Of a stretch of DNA of 64,000 bases, positions 23,701 through 32,390 are shown in pieces; within the stretch, counting starts at the first letter, position 1, and the number at the start of each line of letters is the position of its first letter. Position numbers and translations under genes: made by a program. The stretch is from Pseudacidobacterium ailaaui. GTDB taxonomy: Bacteria > Acidobacteriota > Terriglobia > Terriglobales > Acidobacteriaceae. A model generated the notes under the pieces. It saw nothing but the letters and a program-made list of their open reading frames with translations. It did no database searches and was not told the DNA's origin. The stretch spans positions 2,201,001-2,265,000 of the forward strand of contig NZ_JIAL01000001.1 in the NCBI RefSeq assembly GCF_000688455.1, written 5' to 3'.

Positions 23701-24380
23701 TTGAGCGAACTCCCGATGGGTCCTCTGGAAACCTGCTGCACCTCTCTGGAATAGGTAATGTAGCCGGTCCCTACACGCATATGGTGATGCAGGGAGTCGG
23801 GTACGGTGACGGCAACGCAAATCCCTAAGACGGCGTGTGCCATGCCCAGCGTATAGAGATTGCGATAGCGCAGATAAAGCGGACAGGCAATCAGTCCCCA
23901 GAGCAATGTAAGTACGGTCAGGACTGGATTTGGCAGATGTGCGATGGCAAACAGACCAGAGCTGAGGCCTATGGCAATTGCACGATTACGGAAAAGATGC
24001 AGCAGACGCAGCAGAAAATAGACCTGCAAAATGAATTCCTGAAGCAATGACCACAAAGCATACCCGCCGATACGCACAGCCAGCGGCGCTTTTTTGCCAA
24101 AAAGAGGATGGAATGTTCCGACGCGCATTGCGATGAGGACGGCAATGCCGCAAAGGGTAGCGGCAGCGAACAGGACCCAAAGAGAAGGCAGCAGGCCGCT
24201 GAACGTCAGGCCCATCGCAGAAGGTTTTTCGCCCCGGAGAAACGTAATGAGAAGGACCCAGGCAAAGGCAATCCAGAACAGGATTTGCTGCGCAGGCATT
24301 GGGGTCCAGAGGACGGCAAGAATCAGGGCATAGGCGGAGACAATCTCAAAGGAATCGCGCAACTGCGGCCGGGGATTCAT
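23697..24380 (-). CDS. CPBP-family intramembrane protease (Abi-like)
   Basis: Membrane protein of about six to seven helices (227 residues) in the CAAX-protease/bacteriocin-processing family. Motif 2 is FAIAHLPNP (FxxxH) and motif 3 is in MAHAVLG. Motif 1 is unusual: the expected EExxxR reads QEFILQ, so one glutamate and the arginine are missing, and catalysis may be altered. The ATG at 24380 overlaps the stop of the Trm112-like gene (ATGA), so the two are translationally coupled. Confidence 0.75.
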   Translation of the reverse strand: MNPRPQLRDSFEIVSAYALILAVLWTPMPAQQILFWIAFAWVLLITFLRGEKPSAMGLTFSGLLPSLWVLFAAATLCGIAVLIAMRVGTFHPLFGKKAPLAVRIGGYALWSLLQEFILQVYFLLRLLHLFRNRAIAIGLSSGLFAIAHLPNPVLTVLTLLWGLIACPLYLRYRNLYTLGMAHAVLGICVAVTVPDSLHHHMRVGTGYITYSREVQQVSRGPIGSSLK

Positions 24381-24541
24381 AAGGCCCGTTCTGCAAGCAG
24401 TACCGGTATGTTGTCTTCTATTGGATACTTGCGGCCGCAATTACGGCAAAGAACAGCATTTTCATCCCATGCAAGGCTGCCGTGGCATACCGGACAGACA
24501 AGCTGGGAGAGAATTTCCGGCGAAAGAACAGGTGCTGGCAT
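24377..24541 (-). CDS. Trm112/YcaR-like zinc-ribbon protein
   Basis: A 54-residue zinc-ribbon protein with C16-x-x-C19 and C32-x-x-C35 (LVCPVCHGSL, LCRNCGRKYP) and the family's YPIEDNIPVLL C-terminus. Trm112-type proteins activate methyltransferases in eukaryotes and archaea; the bacterial UPF0434/YcaR role is not clear. Longer in-frame starts exist upstream but would overlap the folD promoter. It is coupled to the CPBP protease downstream by a stop/start overlap. Confidence 0.8.
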   Translation of the reverse strand: MPAPVLSPEILSQLVCPVCHGSLAWDENAVLCRNCGRKYPIEDNIPVLLAERAL

Positions 24542-24577
24542 AAGAACAGTGTACGCATCCTTTACCATGAACATGAG

Positions 24578-25498
24578 ATGACTACTCCACGCATTCTTGA
24601 TGGAAACGCGATTGCCACGCAGATTAAAGCGGAGGTAGCTGCAGAGGTCCGGCAGCTGTCCGGGCAGGGAGTGCGCCCTGGCCTGGCGGCGGTGCTGGTT
24701 GGGCATGTGCCGGCTTCAGAGATTTACGTGCGCAACAAGGTCCGCACCAGTGAGCAGCTGGGACTGTATTCAGACCTGATTACTCCCCCGGACACGGTAA
24801 CGACCGAAGAGATGCTGGACCTTATCGCCGCGCTGAATGCGCGCGAGGACATCGACGGCATCCTCATTCAACTTCCGCTACCCAAACAGGTGGACGCGAA
24901 ACGGCTTCTGGAAGCTGTTGCACCTGAGAAAGACGTGGATGGATTTCATCCGGTGAATGTGGGTCGCCTGCAGACCGGACAACCAGCACTGTCCCCCTGC
25001 ACCCCGGCTGGAATGATCGAAATCCTCAAGCGCAGCCATCTGCCGATTGCAGGCCAGAATGCTGTCGTCCTTGGCCGCAGTGATATTGTTGGCAAGCCCA
25101 TTTCCATCCTGCTCTTGCAGGAAAACGCAACCGTGACCATCTGCCACAGCAAGACGCGCGACCTTGCGAGCTTTACCCGGAAGGCAGACATTCTTGTGGC
25201 TGCCATCGGGCGTCCCGGGTATGTAACGCCGGACATGGTCAAGCCCGGCGCGACGATTCTGGATGTGGGCATCAACCGCATTACTACACGCGAGGAGTTC
25301 GATCAGTATTTCGCTGGAGACAAGAAGCGCGAAGAAGCCTTTCTGCTAAAGGGTTCTACGATTGTCGGGGATGTGCATCCGGCGGCTTTTCGACATGCCG
25401 GTGCCTATACGCCTGTGCCGGGTGGGGTTGGTCCACTGACCATCGCCATGCTGATGTCAAATACTGTGCGCGCGGCCAAGCTGCGGCGTGGACTCTGA
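24578..25498 (+). CDS. folD: Methylenetetrahydrofolate dehydrogenase/cyclohydrolase FolD
   Basis: Interconverts methylene-, methenyl- and formyl-tetrahydrofolate in one-carbon metabolism, using NADP. The 306-residue protein shows the catalytic Lys in SEIYVRNK, GILIQLPLPKQVD, KDVDGFHP and the nucleotide-binding loop GRSDIVGKP, ending with TPVPGGVGPLT. It is slightly longer than E. coli FolD because of an insertion near residue 250 (DQYFAGDKKREEA). The stop overlaps the coaE start (TGATG). Confidence 0.97.
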   Translation: MTTPRILDGNAIATQIKAEVAAEVRQLSGQGVRPGLAAVLVGHVPASEIYVRNKVRTSEQLGLYSDLITPPDTVTTEEMLDLIAALNAREDIDGILIQLPLPKQVDAKRLLEAVAPEKDVDGFHPVNVGRLQTGQPALSPCTPAGMIEILKRSHLPIAGQNAVVLGRSDIVGKPISILLLQENATVTICHSKTRDLASFTRKADILVAAIGRPGYVTPDMVKPGATILDVGINRITTREEFDQYFAGDKKREEAFLLKGSTIVGDVHPAAFRHAGAYTPVPGGVGPLTIAMLMSNTVRAAKLRRGL

Positions 25499-26151
25499 TG
25501 CTTCGTGTAGGACTCACCGGCGGCCTAGGCAGTGGAAAGAGCACTGTGGCCCGAATGTTTGCTGAGCGGGGAGTTTTTGTCACTTCTGCTGATGAAGTCG
25601 GCCGCAGGCTTATGCAGCCAGGAGAAGCGGTCTATCAGAAAATTCTTGAGTGCTTTGGCCCTGAGGTATTACTGCCCGGAGGAGAACTGGACCGCAGGAA
25701 GCTGGCGACCCTGGCTTTTCAGCAGGGCAGGCTCGATGAACTGAACAGAATTGTTCATCCGGCCGTGATTGCTGACCAGGAAAAGTGGATGGAGGCAATT
25801 TTTGTCCACAACCCGGGTGCGATTGCCATGGTCGAGTCGGCGCTGGTTTTTGAGGCCGGTGCTTCCGGCAGCGTCCCGGGTTGGCACAAGCGCTTTGACC
25901 GCATCGTTCTCGTCACGGCCCCGGACGAATTCAAGGTCCGGCGCTTTGTAGAGCGTGTGGCGGCGGACAAGAGCGAAATCGAGCGGCAGCAAATCGAAGC
26001 GGACGCAAAAGCAAGACTACGGGCGCAGATGCCGGATGACCAGAAACTCTCCTGGTCCGATTATGTGATTGACAACAGCGGACCATTGGAAAACACTGCG
26101 CAGCAGGTAGAAAAGGTACTGGCCCAGCTTCGCAACCATGCAAATTATTAA
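25498..26151 (+). CDS. coaE: Dephospho-CoA kinase
   Basis: Catalyses the last step of coenzyme A synthesis, phosphorylation of the 3'-hydroxyl. The 217-residue P-loop kinase has GLTGGLGSGKST at residues 5-16, the substrate-binding DEVGR segment near 31-35 and the lid region VRRFVERVAADKSE. Start and stop codons overlap with folD (TGATG), so the genes are translationally coupled. The HtrA-like protease follows 57 bases later. Confidence 0.96.
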   Translation: MLRVGLTGGLGSGKSTVARMFAERGVFVTSADEVGRRLMQPGEAVYQKILECFGPEVLLPGGELDRRKLATLAFQQGRLDELNRIVHPAVIADQEKWMEAIFVHNPGAIAMVESALVFEAGASGSVPGWHKRFDRIVLVTAPDEFKVRRFVERVAADKSEIERQQIEADAKARLRAQMPDDQKLSWSDYVIDNSGPLENTAQQVEKVLAQLRNHANY

Positions 26152-26208
26152 AATGGAAGGTGATGCTTTCTACGTGCCTGCGTCGATGGGAGCAGGCAGG
26201 ATTGGACA

Positions 26209-27390
26209 ATGATTGCCATGATCTTTCGCAGAATTGTTTTGGTGCTTTTGCTGGTGGGCGGTTTTTGGTATGTAGTCAACCACAACCACCCAGCAAGCCT
26301 GCAAACCGGCAGCGGTTTTGGTGACCTGCATCTGACCGAGGCCCATGCTGCCCCGGAGTATGACGCCGAAGAGCTGAACAATATCGCCGTCTATAAGAAA
26401 GTGCTGCCTTCGGTGGTGAACATCACTGCCACATCGCAGGCCTTCAACTTTTTCTACGGAATCGTACCGCAACAGGGACAGGGGTCCGGTTTCATCCTCA
26501 CGGCCGACGGCAAAATCCTCACCAATTTTCACGTAATTTCCAACGGCAATTCTCGTGTCAGCCGCGGCACGGTCGTGGATGTAACGACCTACGACAAACA
26601 TCACTATAAAGCCAGTATCGTGGACGTGGATCCGCATCATGACCTTGCCCTGCTGCAGATCCGAGGTGCGGCTCATCTGACGCCGGCAGTCCTGGCTGAT
26701 TCGCGGAATCTCGTCGTAGGACAGAAAGTTTATGCCATTGGTAACCCATTTGGCCTGAATGGAACCATGACCACGGGCATCATCAGCGCCATTCGTTCGA
26801 TTCACGGTCCGATGGGAGACCCGATTGAAAACGCAATCCAGACCGACGCTGCCATAAATCCGGGCAATTCCGGTGGCCCACTGCTCAATTCGCGCGGTGA
26901 GGTCATCGGCATCACTTCGCTGATTGCTACCAATCCCAATGAACCGGTCGAGCAGAACGCAGGCATTGGCTTCGCGATTCCCATCGATACCGCAAAGGCC
27001 GTTCTGAGCGATTTCCAAAAGTACGGCCGTGTGCGTCGGCCCTGGCTGGGCATCTCGTCTCTTGAGATAGGCCCGGACCTGGCCGAGCAAATGGGCCTGC
27101 CCGCCGAATATGGCCTTCTGATTGATCGGGTCATTCCCGGAGGGCCTGCGGAGCGTGCAGGGCTGCGTGGTGGCAATGAGCCCGCTTTGCTGGACAACCA
27201 GCAGATCCACATTGGCGGTGATTTGATTGTGGCCATTGATGGGAGGCAGGTGACCAGCCAACAGGACCTGGCCGACATCATGGTCAACCATCAGGTAGGA
27301 GACACCGTAAATGTGACCTTCTATCGTGGGCGGAGGAAACTCTCTACGCGCGTCACTCTGGGAGAAGCCCCCAGCGACCGGTCTTTATGA
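26209..27390 (+). CDS. Trypsin-like serine protease, HtrA/DegS type
   Basis: Periplasmic quality-control protease anchored in the inner membrane. The 393-residue protein has one N-terminal hydrophobic segment (residues 5-22), an HtrA protease domain (about 55-280) with triad H108 (TNFHV), D145 (HHDLALL) and S221 (GNSGGP), and one C-terminal PDZ domain (about 290-390). One PDZ domain and an N-terminal anchor suggest DegS-like topology. Its stop overlaps the mmuM start (ATGA). Confidence 0.93.
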   Translation: MIAMIFRRIVLVLLLVGGFWYVVNHNHPASLQTGSGFGDLHLTEAHAAPEYDAEELNNIAVYKKVLPSVVNITATSQAFNFFYGIVPQQGQGSGFILTADGKILTNFHVISNGNSRVSRGTVVDVTTYDKHHYKASIVDVDPHHDLALLQIRGAAHLTPAVLADSRNLVVGQKVYAIGNPFGLNGTMTTGIISAIRSIHGPMGDPIENAIQTDAAINPGNSGGPLLNSRGEVIGITSLIATNPNEPVEQNAGIGFAIPIDTAKAVLSDFQKYGRVRRPWLGISSLEIGPDLAEQMGLPAEYGLLIDRVIPGGPAERAGLRGGNEPALLDNQQIHIGGDLIVAIDGRQVTSQQDLADIMVNHQVGDTVNVTFYRGRRKLSTRVTLGEAPSDRSL

Positions 27391-28295
27391 AAGCCGTCTC
27401 TCTTTCCAGCTTTTCCGCCATCCGTGTTCTCGATGGCGGAATGGCCACGGAGCTGGAGCGTAGAGGATGCAATATCAGCGGCCCTTTGTGGTCAGCGCAC
27501 GTTCTTGAAGACAGTCCGGAGACCATCGAGGCCGTCCATCTCAGTTATCTTGAGGCCGGGGCCGACTGCATCCTGACTGCCAGCTATCAGGTCTCTGCCC
27601 TGGGATACGGAGACATGCAAAAAGCGGCCGTGGCGCTACGGCGGTCTGTGGAGCTGGCCCTTCGTGCCCGGGAACAGTATTGCCGGCAATCGCTTCGTCC
27701 CGTCTGGATAGGGGCCTCGCTCGGCCCTTATGGCGCGTCCCTGCACAATGGCGCAGAGTATCACGGAAACTATGAGATCAGCCACGCCCAGCTGGTCCAG
27801 TTTCATGCAGAACGGCTGGCGGTCCTTCAAGACACAGAGGCGGACTTTGTGGCCTTTGAAACTGTTCCCTCCCTTGAAGAGGCCAGTGCCATCATTGAGG
27901 CGCTACGGCAATTTCCTGAAGTACGAGGTTGGGTCTCCTTCACGTGCAAAGACGAAGTACACGTTGCACACGGAGAGAGATTGGCGGACTGTGCTGCTTT
28001 TCTGGATACTGTGCCGCAGGTCCTCGCCGTGGGTGTGAACTGCACGCATCCTAAATATGTGCGTTCACTGGTCCACGAGCTGAAGCGGAGCACTCAGAAG
28101 GCGATTGTCGCTTATCCCAACTCTGGCGAGGTGTGGGACGCGGAAAGGCGCTGCTGGACGGGGAAGTCCAATGCGGCGGAATTTGGCCGTCTTGCTTCAG
28201 AGTGGGCCGAGGCTGGTGCGCAGACGATTGGTGGATGTTGCCGCACCGGCCCGGAACATATTCGGTGTGTTGCCGAAGCCCTAAAAGCGGAATAG
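27387..28295 (+). CDS. mmuM: Homocysteine S-methyltransferase
   Basis: Transfers a methyl group from S-methylmethionine (or SAM) to homocysteine to give methionine. The 302-residue protein has the zinc-binding cysteines C219 (GVNCTH) and C284-C285 (GGCCRTGP), and the start DGGMATELERRG. It overlaps the htrA stop by four bases, so it is probably expressed with coaE and htrA. Betaine-type methyltransferase is an alternative, but length and motif fit MmuM. Confidence 0.9.
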   Translation: MKAVSLSSFSAIRVLDGGMATELERRGCNISGPLWSAHVLEDSPETIEAVHLSYLEAGADCILTASYQVSALGYGDMQKAAVALRRSVELALRAREQYCRQSLRPVWIGASLGPYGASLHNGAEYHGNYEISHAQLVQFHAERLAVLQDTEADFVAFETVPSLEEASAIIEALRQFPEVRGWVSFTCKDEVHVAHGERLADCAAFLDTVPQVLAVGVNCTHPKYVRSLVHELKRSTQKAIVAYPNSGEVWDAERRCWTGKSNAAEFGRLASEWAEAGAQTIGGCCRTGPEHIRCVAEALKAE

Positions 28296-28341
28296 AACAC
28301 GGAAGGCCGCCACGTTGTGCTAGATGGACGAGTTTCTGGCG

Positions 28342-29319
28342 TTAAATCATCTCCGTTTCCCATAGATCATGCAGATGGATCACCCCCTCGATCTCTCTGT
28401 CGCGGTTGACGACAATCAAAGAAGTGATTTTCTTTTCTTCCATGATGCGTAGGGCTTCCACCGCAAATTCTTCTGCGTGGATGGTCTTGGGAGAAGGGTT
28501 CATGGCCTCTCCGGCGGATTTTTCAAGTGTTCGTGGACCTTCGCGCTGGAGCAGGCGGCGCAGGTCGCCGTCGCTGATGATGCCTGCGAGTTTTCCATCC
28601 TTCTCCACCGTCGTGATGCCGAGGCCCTTGCGTGACATCTCATAAATCACCTCGTCCATCCGTGTTTCTGGTCCCACTCTGGGTACTGAGTCGCCGGTAT
28701 GCATCATATCGCGCACGCGAGAGAGCCTTTTTCCCAGCTTGCCGCCCGGATGCAGTGCGGCGAAGTCCTCAGCTCGGAAGCCTTTACGCAGAGAAACGGC
28801 AATGGCGAGCGCGTCACCAAGGGCGAGCATGGCTGTGGTGGAAGCCGTCGGCGCCAGCCCCAGACCACAGGCCTCTTGCCTGACGCTGCAATCCAGCGCA
28901 ACATCGCTGGCCTGGGCGAGTGTAGACGCCATGTTGCAGCAAAAAGAAATCACCGCATCACCAATACGCTTGATCGTTGCCAGCAAACGCAGGATCTCTT
29001 CCGTCTCGCCACTGGCCGAAAGTGCAAGGATAATGTCACCCCGCGTGACCATACCCAGGTCGCCATGCACTGCCTCTGCCGGATGCAGAAAGAGTGCCGG
29101 ACTTCCGGTCGAGCTGAGGGTGGCTGCGATCTTCTGCGCGATGATGCCGCTCTTACCCATGCCGGTCACAACGATGCGCCCTCTGGACTGACTGCATTGG
29201 ACAATCAGATCTACGGCGCGCTCAAAGTCCACTGACATAGGGCCTTCCAGACGTGTGGCAAGCTCTTCGAGCGCCTGCGCTTCAATGCGCACCAGTTCTG
29301 CTGGAGTCAGGTGATTCAT
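28342..29319 (-). CDS. kdsD: Arabinose-5-phosphate isomerase KdsD/KpsF
   Basis: Converts ribulose-5-phosphate to arabinose-5-phosphate, the first step of Kdo synthesis for lipopolysaccharide. The 325-residue protein has an N-terminal SIS sugar-isomerase domain (about 40-175; RIVVTGMGKSGIIAQKIAAT, HPAEAVHGDLGM, LALSASGETEE) and two C-terminal CBS domains (about 205-320). ATG at 29319 is taken as the start because it gives the usual length; a TTG at 29367 would add 16 residues. Divergent from tlpA at 29369. Confidence 0.93.
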   Translation of the reverse strand: MNHLTPAELVRIEAQALEELATRLEGPMSVDFERAVDLIVQCSQSRGRIVVTGMGKSGIIAQKIAATLSSTGSPALFLHPAEAVHGDLGMVTRGDIILALSASGETEEILRLLATIKRIGDAVISFCCNMASTLAQASDVALDCSVRQEACGLGLAPTASTTAMLALGDALAIAVSLRKGFRAEDFAALHPGGKLGKRLSRVRDMMHTGDSVPRVGPETRMDEVIYEMSRKGLGITTVEKDGKLAGIISDGDLRRLLQREGPRTLEKSAGEAMNPSPKTIHAEEFAVEALRIMEEKKITSLIVVNRDREIEGVIHLHDLWETEMI

Positions 29320-29368
29320 AGGATCAAAATGGATGGTAACAGGCGCGTCCCGTAAAATTGTAGTCAAG

Positions 29369-30016
29369 ATGAAACGTAATCATGCAGTCCTGCTGGTTCT
29401 GGTGGTAACGCTTGTACTGATGGTCTGGGCAGGAATCAGCAATTATCGCCGGCGCAAGGCCGAAGAGGCACGCATGCGCCAGATGCAGGCCTTACTCATG
29501 TCGTCCGCTCCTGCGGCAAGTTCCTCCTCGTCGGACGAGGATGAAAAGTCCCCCTTGGAGGGGAAGCCTGCTCCGCAATTTGAGTTGGAGGACCTGAGCG
29601 GAAAGAAAGTATCACTTGCCAGCTACAGGGGCAAGGCGGTGCTGGTGAATTTCATGGCGACATGGTGCGCTCCCTGTAAGGTGGAGACGCCTTGGCTGAT
29701 TCAGCTCCGCAACCAGTATGCTCCCCAGGGATTTGAAATTCTCGGCATTTCCACTGACGATCTGGACAAGGACGATCAGAAAAAGAACGCGGAGGACAAG
29801 GCGGAAATTGCCAAGTACGCTGCCAACATGCACATCGATTATCCAGTGCTAATTGATGGCGAGTCCATTTCACAGAAATATGGCGGCGTGGATGCCCTTC
29901 CCACATCGTTTTTCATTGATCGCAGCGGGAAGATTGTTGCTGCGACAACTGGTCTGCATGACCGAGATGAGCTTGAGGCCGACATTAAAAAGGCGCTGGC
30001 AAGTGGGGGTGCTTGA
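29369..30016 (+). CDS. TlpA-family thiol-disulfide oxidoreductase
   Basis: Membrane-anchored periplasmic thioredoxin-like protein that reduces or isomerises disulfides, often for cytochrome c maturation. The 215-residue protein has one N-terminal membrane helix (residues 6-24), a low-complexity Ser/Asp/Glu linker (45-62) and a thioredoxin-fold domain with C100-APC-C103 (FMATWCAPCK) and the cis-proline in ALPTSFFID. Its stop overlaps the start of the DsbD alpha-domain gene, so the two are one unit. Confidence 0.9.
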   Translation: MKRNHAVLLVLVVTLVLMVWAGISNYRRRKAEEARMRQMQALLMSSAPAASSSSSDEDEKSPLEGKPAPQFELEDLSGKKVSLASYRGKAVLVNFMATWCAPCKVETPWLIQLRNQYAPQGFEILGISTDDLDKDDQKKNAEDKAEIAKYAANMHIDYPVLIDGESISQKYGGVDALPTSFFIDRSGKIVAATTGLHDRDELEADIKKALASGGA

Positions 30017-30504
30017 TGCTGAAGATTTTCCTTATGGCGATCTTGCTTGCACCCTTTGCCGGGCCTGCACAAAAACTCGCCTGGCAGTCTGAGGCGCAAT
30101 CAAAACTGCCGCAGCAGGTGCAATTTCTTTACCCGGAACAGGTGACCATGCCCGCCGGGAAGCCAGGCACGGTAGAACTGCACTTTCGGGTCAATGAAGG
30201 CCTGCACATCAATTCCCACACGCCAAGGGAAAAGAGCCTCATTCCTACACAATTGCTTGTGGAAGAGCCAGCGGGATTAAAGGTCGTCTCCGTAGACTTT
30301 CCCTCAGGCACGGACTATTCGCCTGCTTTCAGTCCCAAGGATGTCTTGAGTGTCTATACGGGCGAGTTTGTGCTGCGTATGCATGTGATAGCGCAGGCTG
30401 GGGAACACCTGATGCAGGCAGCGCTGCGCTACCAGGCATGCGATGCAAATTCGTGCTATCCACCAAAGAAGGCCCCGGTGGCCGTGGATGTCGTCGGCAG
30501 ATAG
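30016..30504 (+). CDS. Stand-alone DsbD N-terminal (alpha) domain protein
   Basis: Periplasmic thiol protein of 162 residues with a signal peptide (to about residue 19) and a single domain like the alpha domain of DsbD. The redox pair is C142-x4-C147 in YQACDANSCYPP, as in DsbD's substrate-binding domain. The membrane beta domain and thioredoxin gamma domain of full DsbD are missing, but the TlpA gene immediately upstream overlaps it (TGATG), supplying a thioredoxin-fold partner. The electron source across the membrane is not encoded here. Confidence 0.85.
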   Translation: MLKIFLMAILLAPFAGPAQKLAWQSEAQSKLPQQVQFLYPEQVTMPAGKPGTVELHFRVNEGLHINSHTPREKSLIPTQLLVEEPAGLKVVSVDFPSGTDYSPAFSPKDVLSVYTGEFVLRMHVIAQAGEHLMQAALRYQACDANSCYPPKKAPVAVDVVGR

Positions 30505-30521
30505 CTTTCCGCGGTTGATGT

Positions 30522-31967
30522 TCATGCAATCCGGGGTGCAAGGGCCAGCCGTCGGACCGTCCGCTCCCTGCCCAGATTTACCATCACGGCAAAAAGACTC
30601 GGAGCTACCGCCTGCCCAGTCAGCGCCACGCGGGCCCCATTGATGAGTGCTCCTGCCTTTATGCCCTTCTCTTCAGCGAAGGCGCGGAGTGTCTGCTCGG
30701 CAGAGGCTTCACTCAATTCAGCACTGGATTCGTAGCGTGATGCAAGTTCGGCCAGAAGGTGGCGTACGGATTCCTCTTTGAGAAATTTTGCAACTGCTGC
30801 GGGATCATATTCAAAGCGATCGCAGAAGTAAGCACGGAAGGCCCCAGCAAAGTCCTTTAAATTGCGCGCTCGGGGCTTTACTAAATCGATGGTCGAGAGA
30901 ATTTCTTCTTTAGGCCGCTCTGGGGTAAAGCCGGTCTTACCCCATTCTTCCTCAATCAGCGGCAAAAGCTTTTCTGCGGAATACGCGCGGATGTACTCGG
31001 TATTAAACCAGGCGAGCTTGTCGTTGTCGAAGACGGCATTGGACTTCGAAATCCCTTCCAGCGAAAAAAGCTGGACCAACTCCTCAGAGTTGAAGATCTC
31101 GCGATCTTTATAGGCCGGTCCGGGGGTCCAGCCGAGCAGGGCGAGGAAGTTACGGAAGGCTTCAGGGACGATGCCCATGTCTTTGTATGCCATTACGCTG
31201 GTGGCGCCGTGGCGCTTGGAAAGGCGCGTCTTGTCTGGACCAAGAATGAGGGGCACATGTGCAAAGACAGGCAGGGGTGCGCCGAGTGCGCGATATTGCA
31301 GCACCTGCTTGGGCGTGTTGGAGATATGGTCCGCGCCGCGGATGATGTGGGTAAGGCGCATGTCGATATCGTCCGCCACGACGCTGAGATGATACGTGGG
31401 TATGCCATCGGAGCGGAGCAGCACAAAGTCTTCAATCTCAGCATTTGCAAACTCGACCTTGCCAAAGACCGCGTCATCGAAGCTGGTCGAGCCTTCTTCC
31501 GGAACAGCAAAGCGCACGGCGCAGGCTTCTCCAGAGGCTTTGCGTGCGCTGGCGACGGCCGGATCGATCTGGCGGCAGCGGCGGTCATACATTGGCGGAC
31601 GTCCTGCTGCTGCGGCTTCTGCTCGGCGCTTTTCCAGCTCTTCTTTGGTGCAAAAACAGTAGTAGGCGTGTCCGCTGGCAAGGAGCTTTTCCGCTGTCTG
31701 GCGATAGAGGTCAAGGCGCTTCGACTGGTAAAAGGGGCCTTCATCCCAGTTCAGTCCGATCCAGCGCATGCCTTCAAGAATGCCTTCGACCATGTCCTCA
31801 GAGGAGCGCTCGAAATCAGTGTCCTCGATACGGAGAATGAATGTTCCGCCAAAGTGGCGGGCGAAGAGCCAGTTAAAGAGAGCAGTGCGCGCTCCTCCAA
31901 CATGGAGATAGCCGGTGGGTGAGGGTGCAAAACGAACACGGGGAGCAACTGGAGATTCTGACATCAT
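30522..31967 (-). CDS. gltX: Glutamyl-tRNA synthetase
   Basis: Charges tRNA with glutamate in the cytoplasm. The 481-residue class I synthetase has the HIGH-type motif as HVGG (SPTGYLHVGGARTALFNW) and the KMSKS-type motif as KLSKRHG, plus FRIED-type ILRIEDTDFERS. The C-terminal anticodon-binding domain ends near residue 470. The ATG at 31967 is chosen; a GTG at 31979 would add four residues. Only one gltX is seen, so its discriminating or non-discriminating nature is not decided here. Confidence 0.96.
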   Translation of the reverse strand: MMSESPVAPRVRFAPSPTGYLHVGGARTALFNWLFARHFGGTFILRIEDTDFERSSEDMVEGILEGMRWIGLNWDEGPFYQSKRLDLYRQTAEKLLASGHAYYCFCTKEELEKRRAEAAAAGRPPMYDRRCRQIDPAVASARKASGEACAVRFAVPEEGSTSFDDAVFGKVEFANAEIEDFVLLRSDGIPTYHLSVVADDIDMRLTHIIRGADHISNTPKQVLQYRALGAPLPVFAHVPLILGPDKTRLSKRHGATSVMAYKDMGIVPEAFRNFLALLGWTPGPAYKDREIFNSEELVQLFSLEGISKSNAVFDNDKLAWFNTEYIRAYSAEKLLPLIEEEWGKTGFTPERPKEEILSTIDLVKPRARNLKDFAGAFRAYFCDRFEYDPAAVAKFLKEESVRHLLAELASRYESSAELSEASAEQTLRAFAEEKGIKAGALINGARVALTGQAVAPSLFAVMVNLGRERTVRRLALAPRIA

Positions 31968-32390
31968 ATTTGGAGCCACTTTTTGATGCTACGAGAGCCT
32001 GCGTGTCAGTGCAAAATGCTGGAACTCAAAGTGGTCATCGCGGCCTGCGGATTAAGCCCTTCTATGTGTTTTCATAGGCTGGATAGCTAAATTCTTCATA
32101 AATTGGAAATCGATCGTTCCCTAGTTATCAAAGGAAAGAATAATGAAATCGTTAAATGATAAGTAAGTATAAAGTATATTCCCAGTTAACAACTCCCTTG
32201 TCTGTCTCAAAAAAAAACAGCATTTCCTCTCATTTGAAGGACCTTTTCGGCTTTCGAAAAATGAATGCATTTGCAAAATGGCATGGCAAATGCATACGGA
32301 ACGACAAAATTTCACATGAAAATGTGGTTCGGCACTTACTTGGACCTAGAACACCAGGAAGTCAATTTTCATAGAGAGGGGTGGGATTGC
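31968..32390. other. AT-rich intergenic region upstream of the TonB receptor
   Basis: About 420 bases with no convincing gene, distinctly richer in A+T than the surroundings. It carries the divergent promoters of gltX and the receptor, a 10-bp inverted repeat at 32265-32295 and an A-tract near 32213. No -35/-10 pair with good spacing could be assigned by eye. Confidence 0.5.
32265..32295. promoter_or_regulatory. 10-bp inverted repeat before the TonB receptor
   Basis: ATGCATTTGC and GCAAATGCAT are exact inverse complements separated by 11 bases, about 95 bases upstream of the receptor ATG. The spacing of 21 bases between arm starts (two helical turns) fits a dimeric operator; the same element could also fold as an mRNA hairpin. 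Confidence 0.45.

Noticed and set aside
26170-27291. A 373-residue open frame opposite the htrA-type gene
   Set aside because: Fully antisense to a protease with an intact catalytic triad; no start signal.
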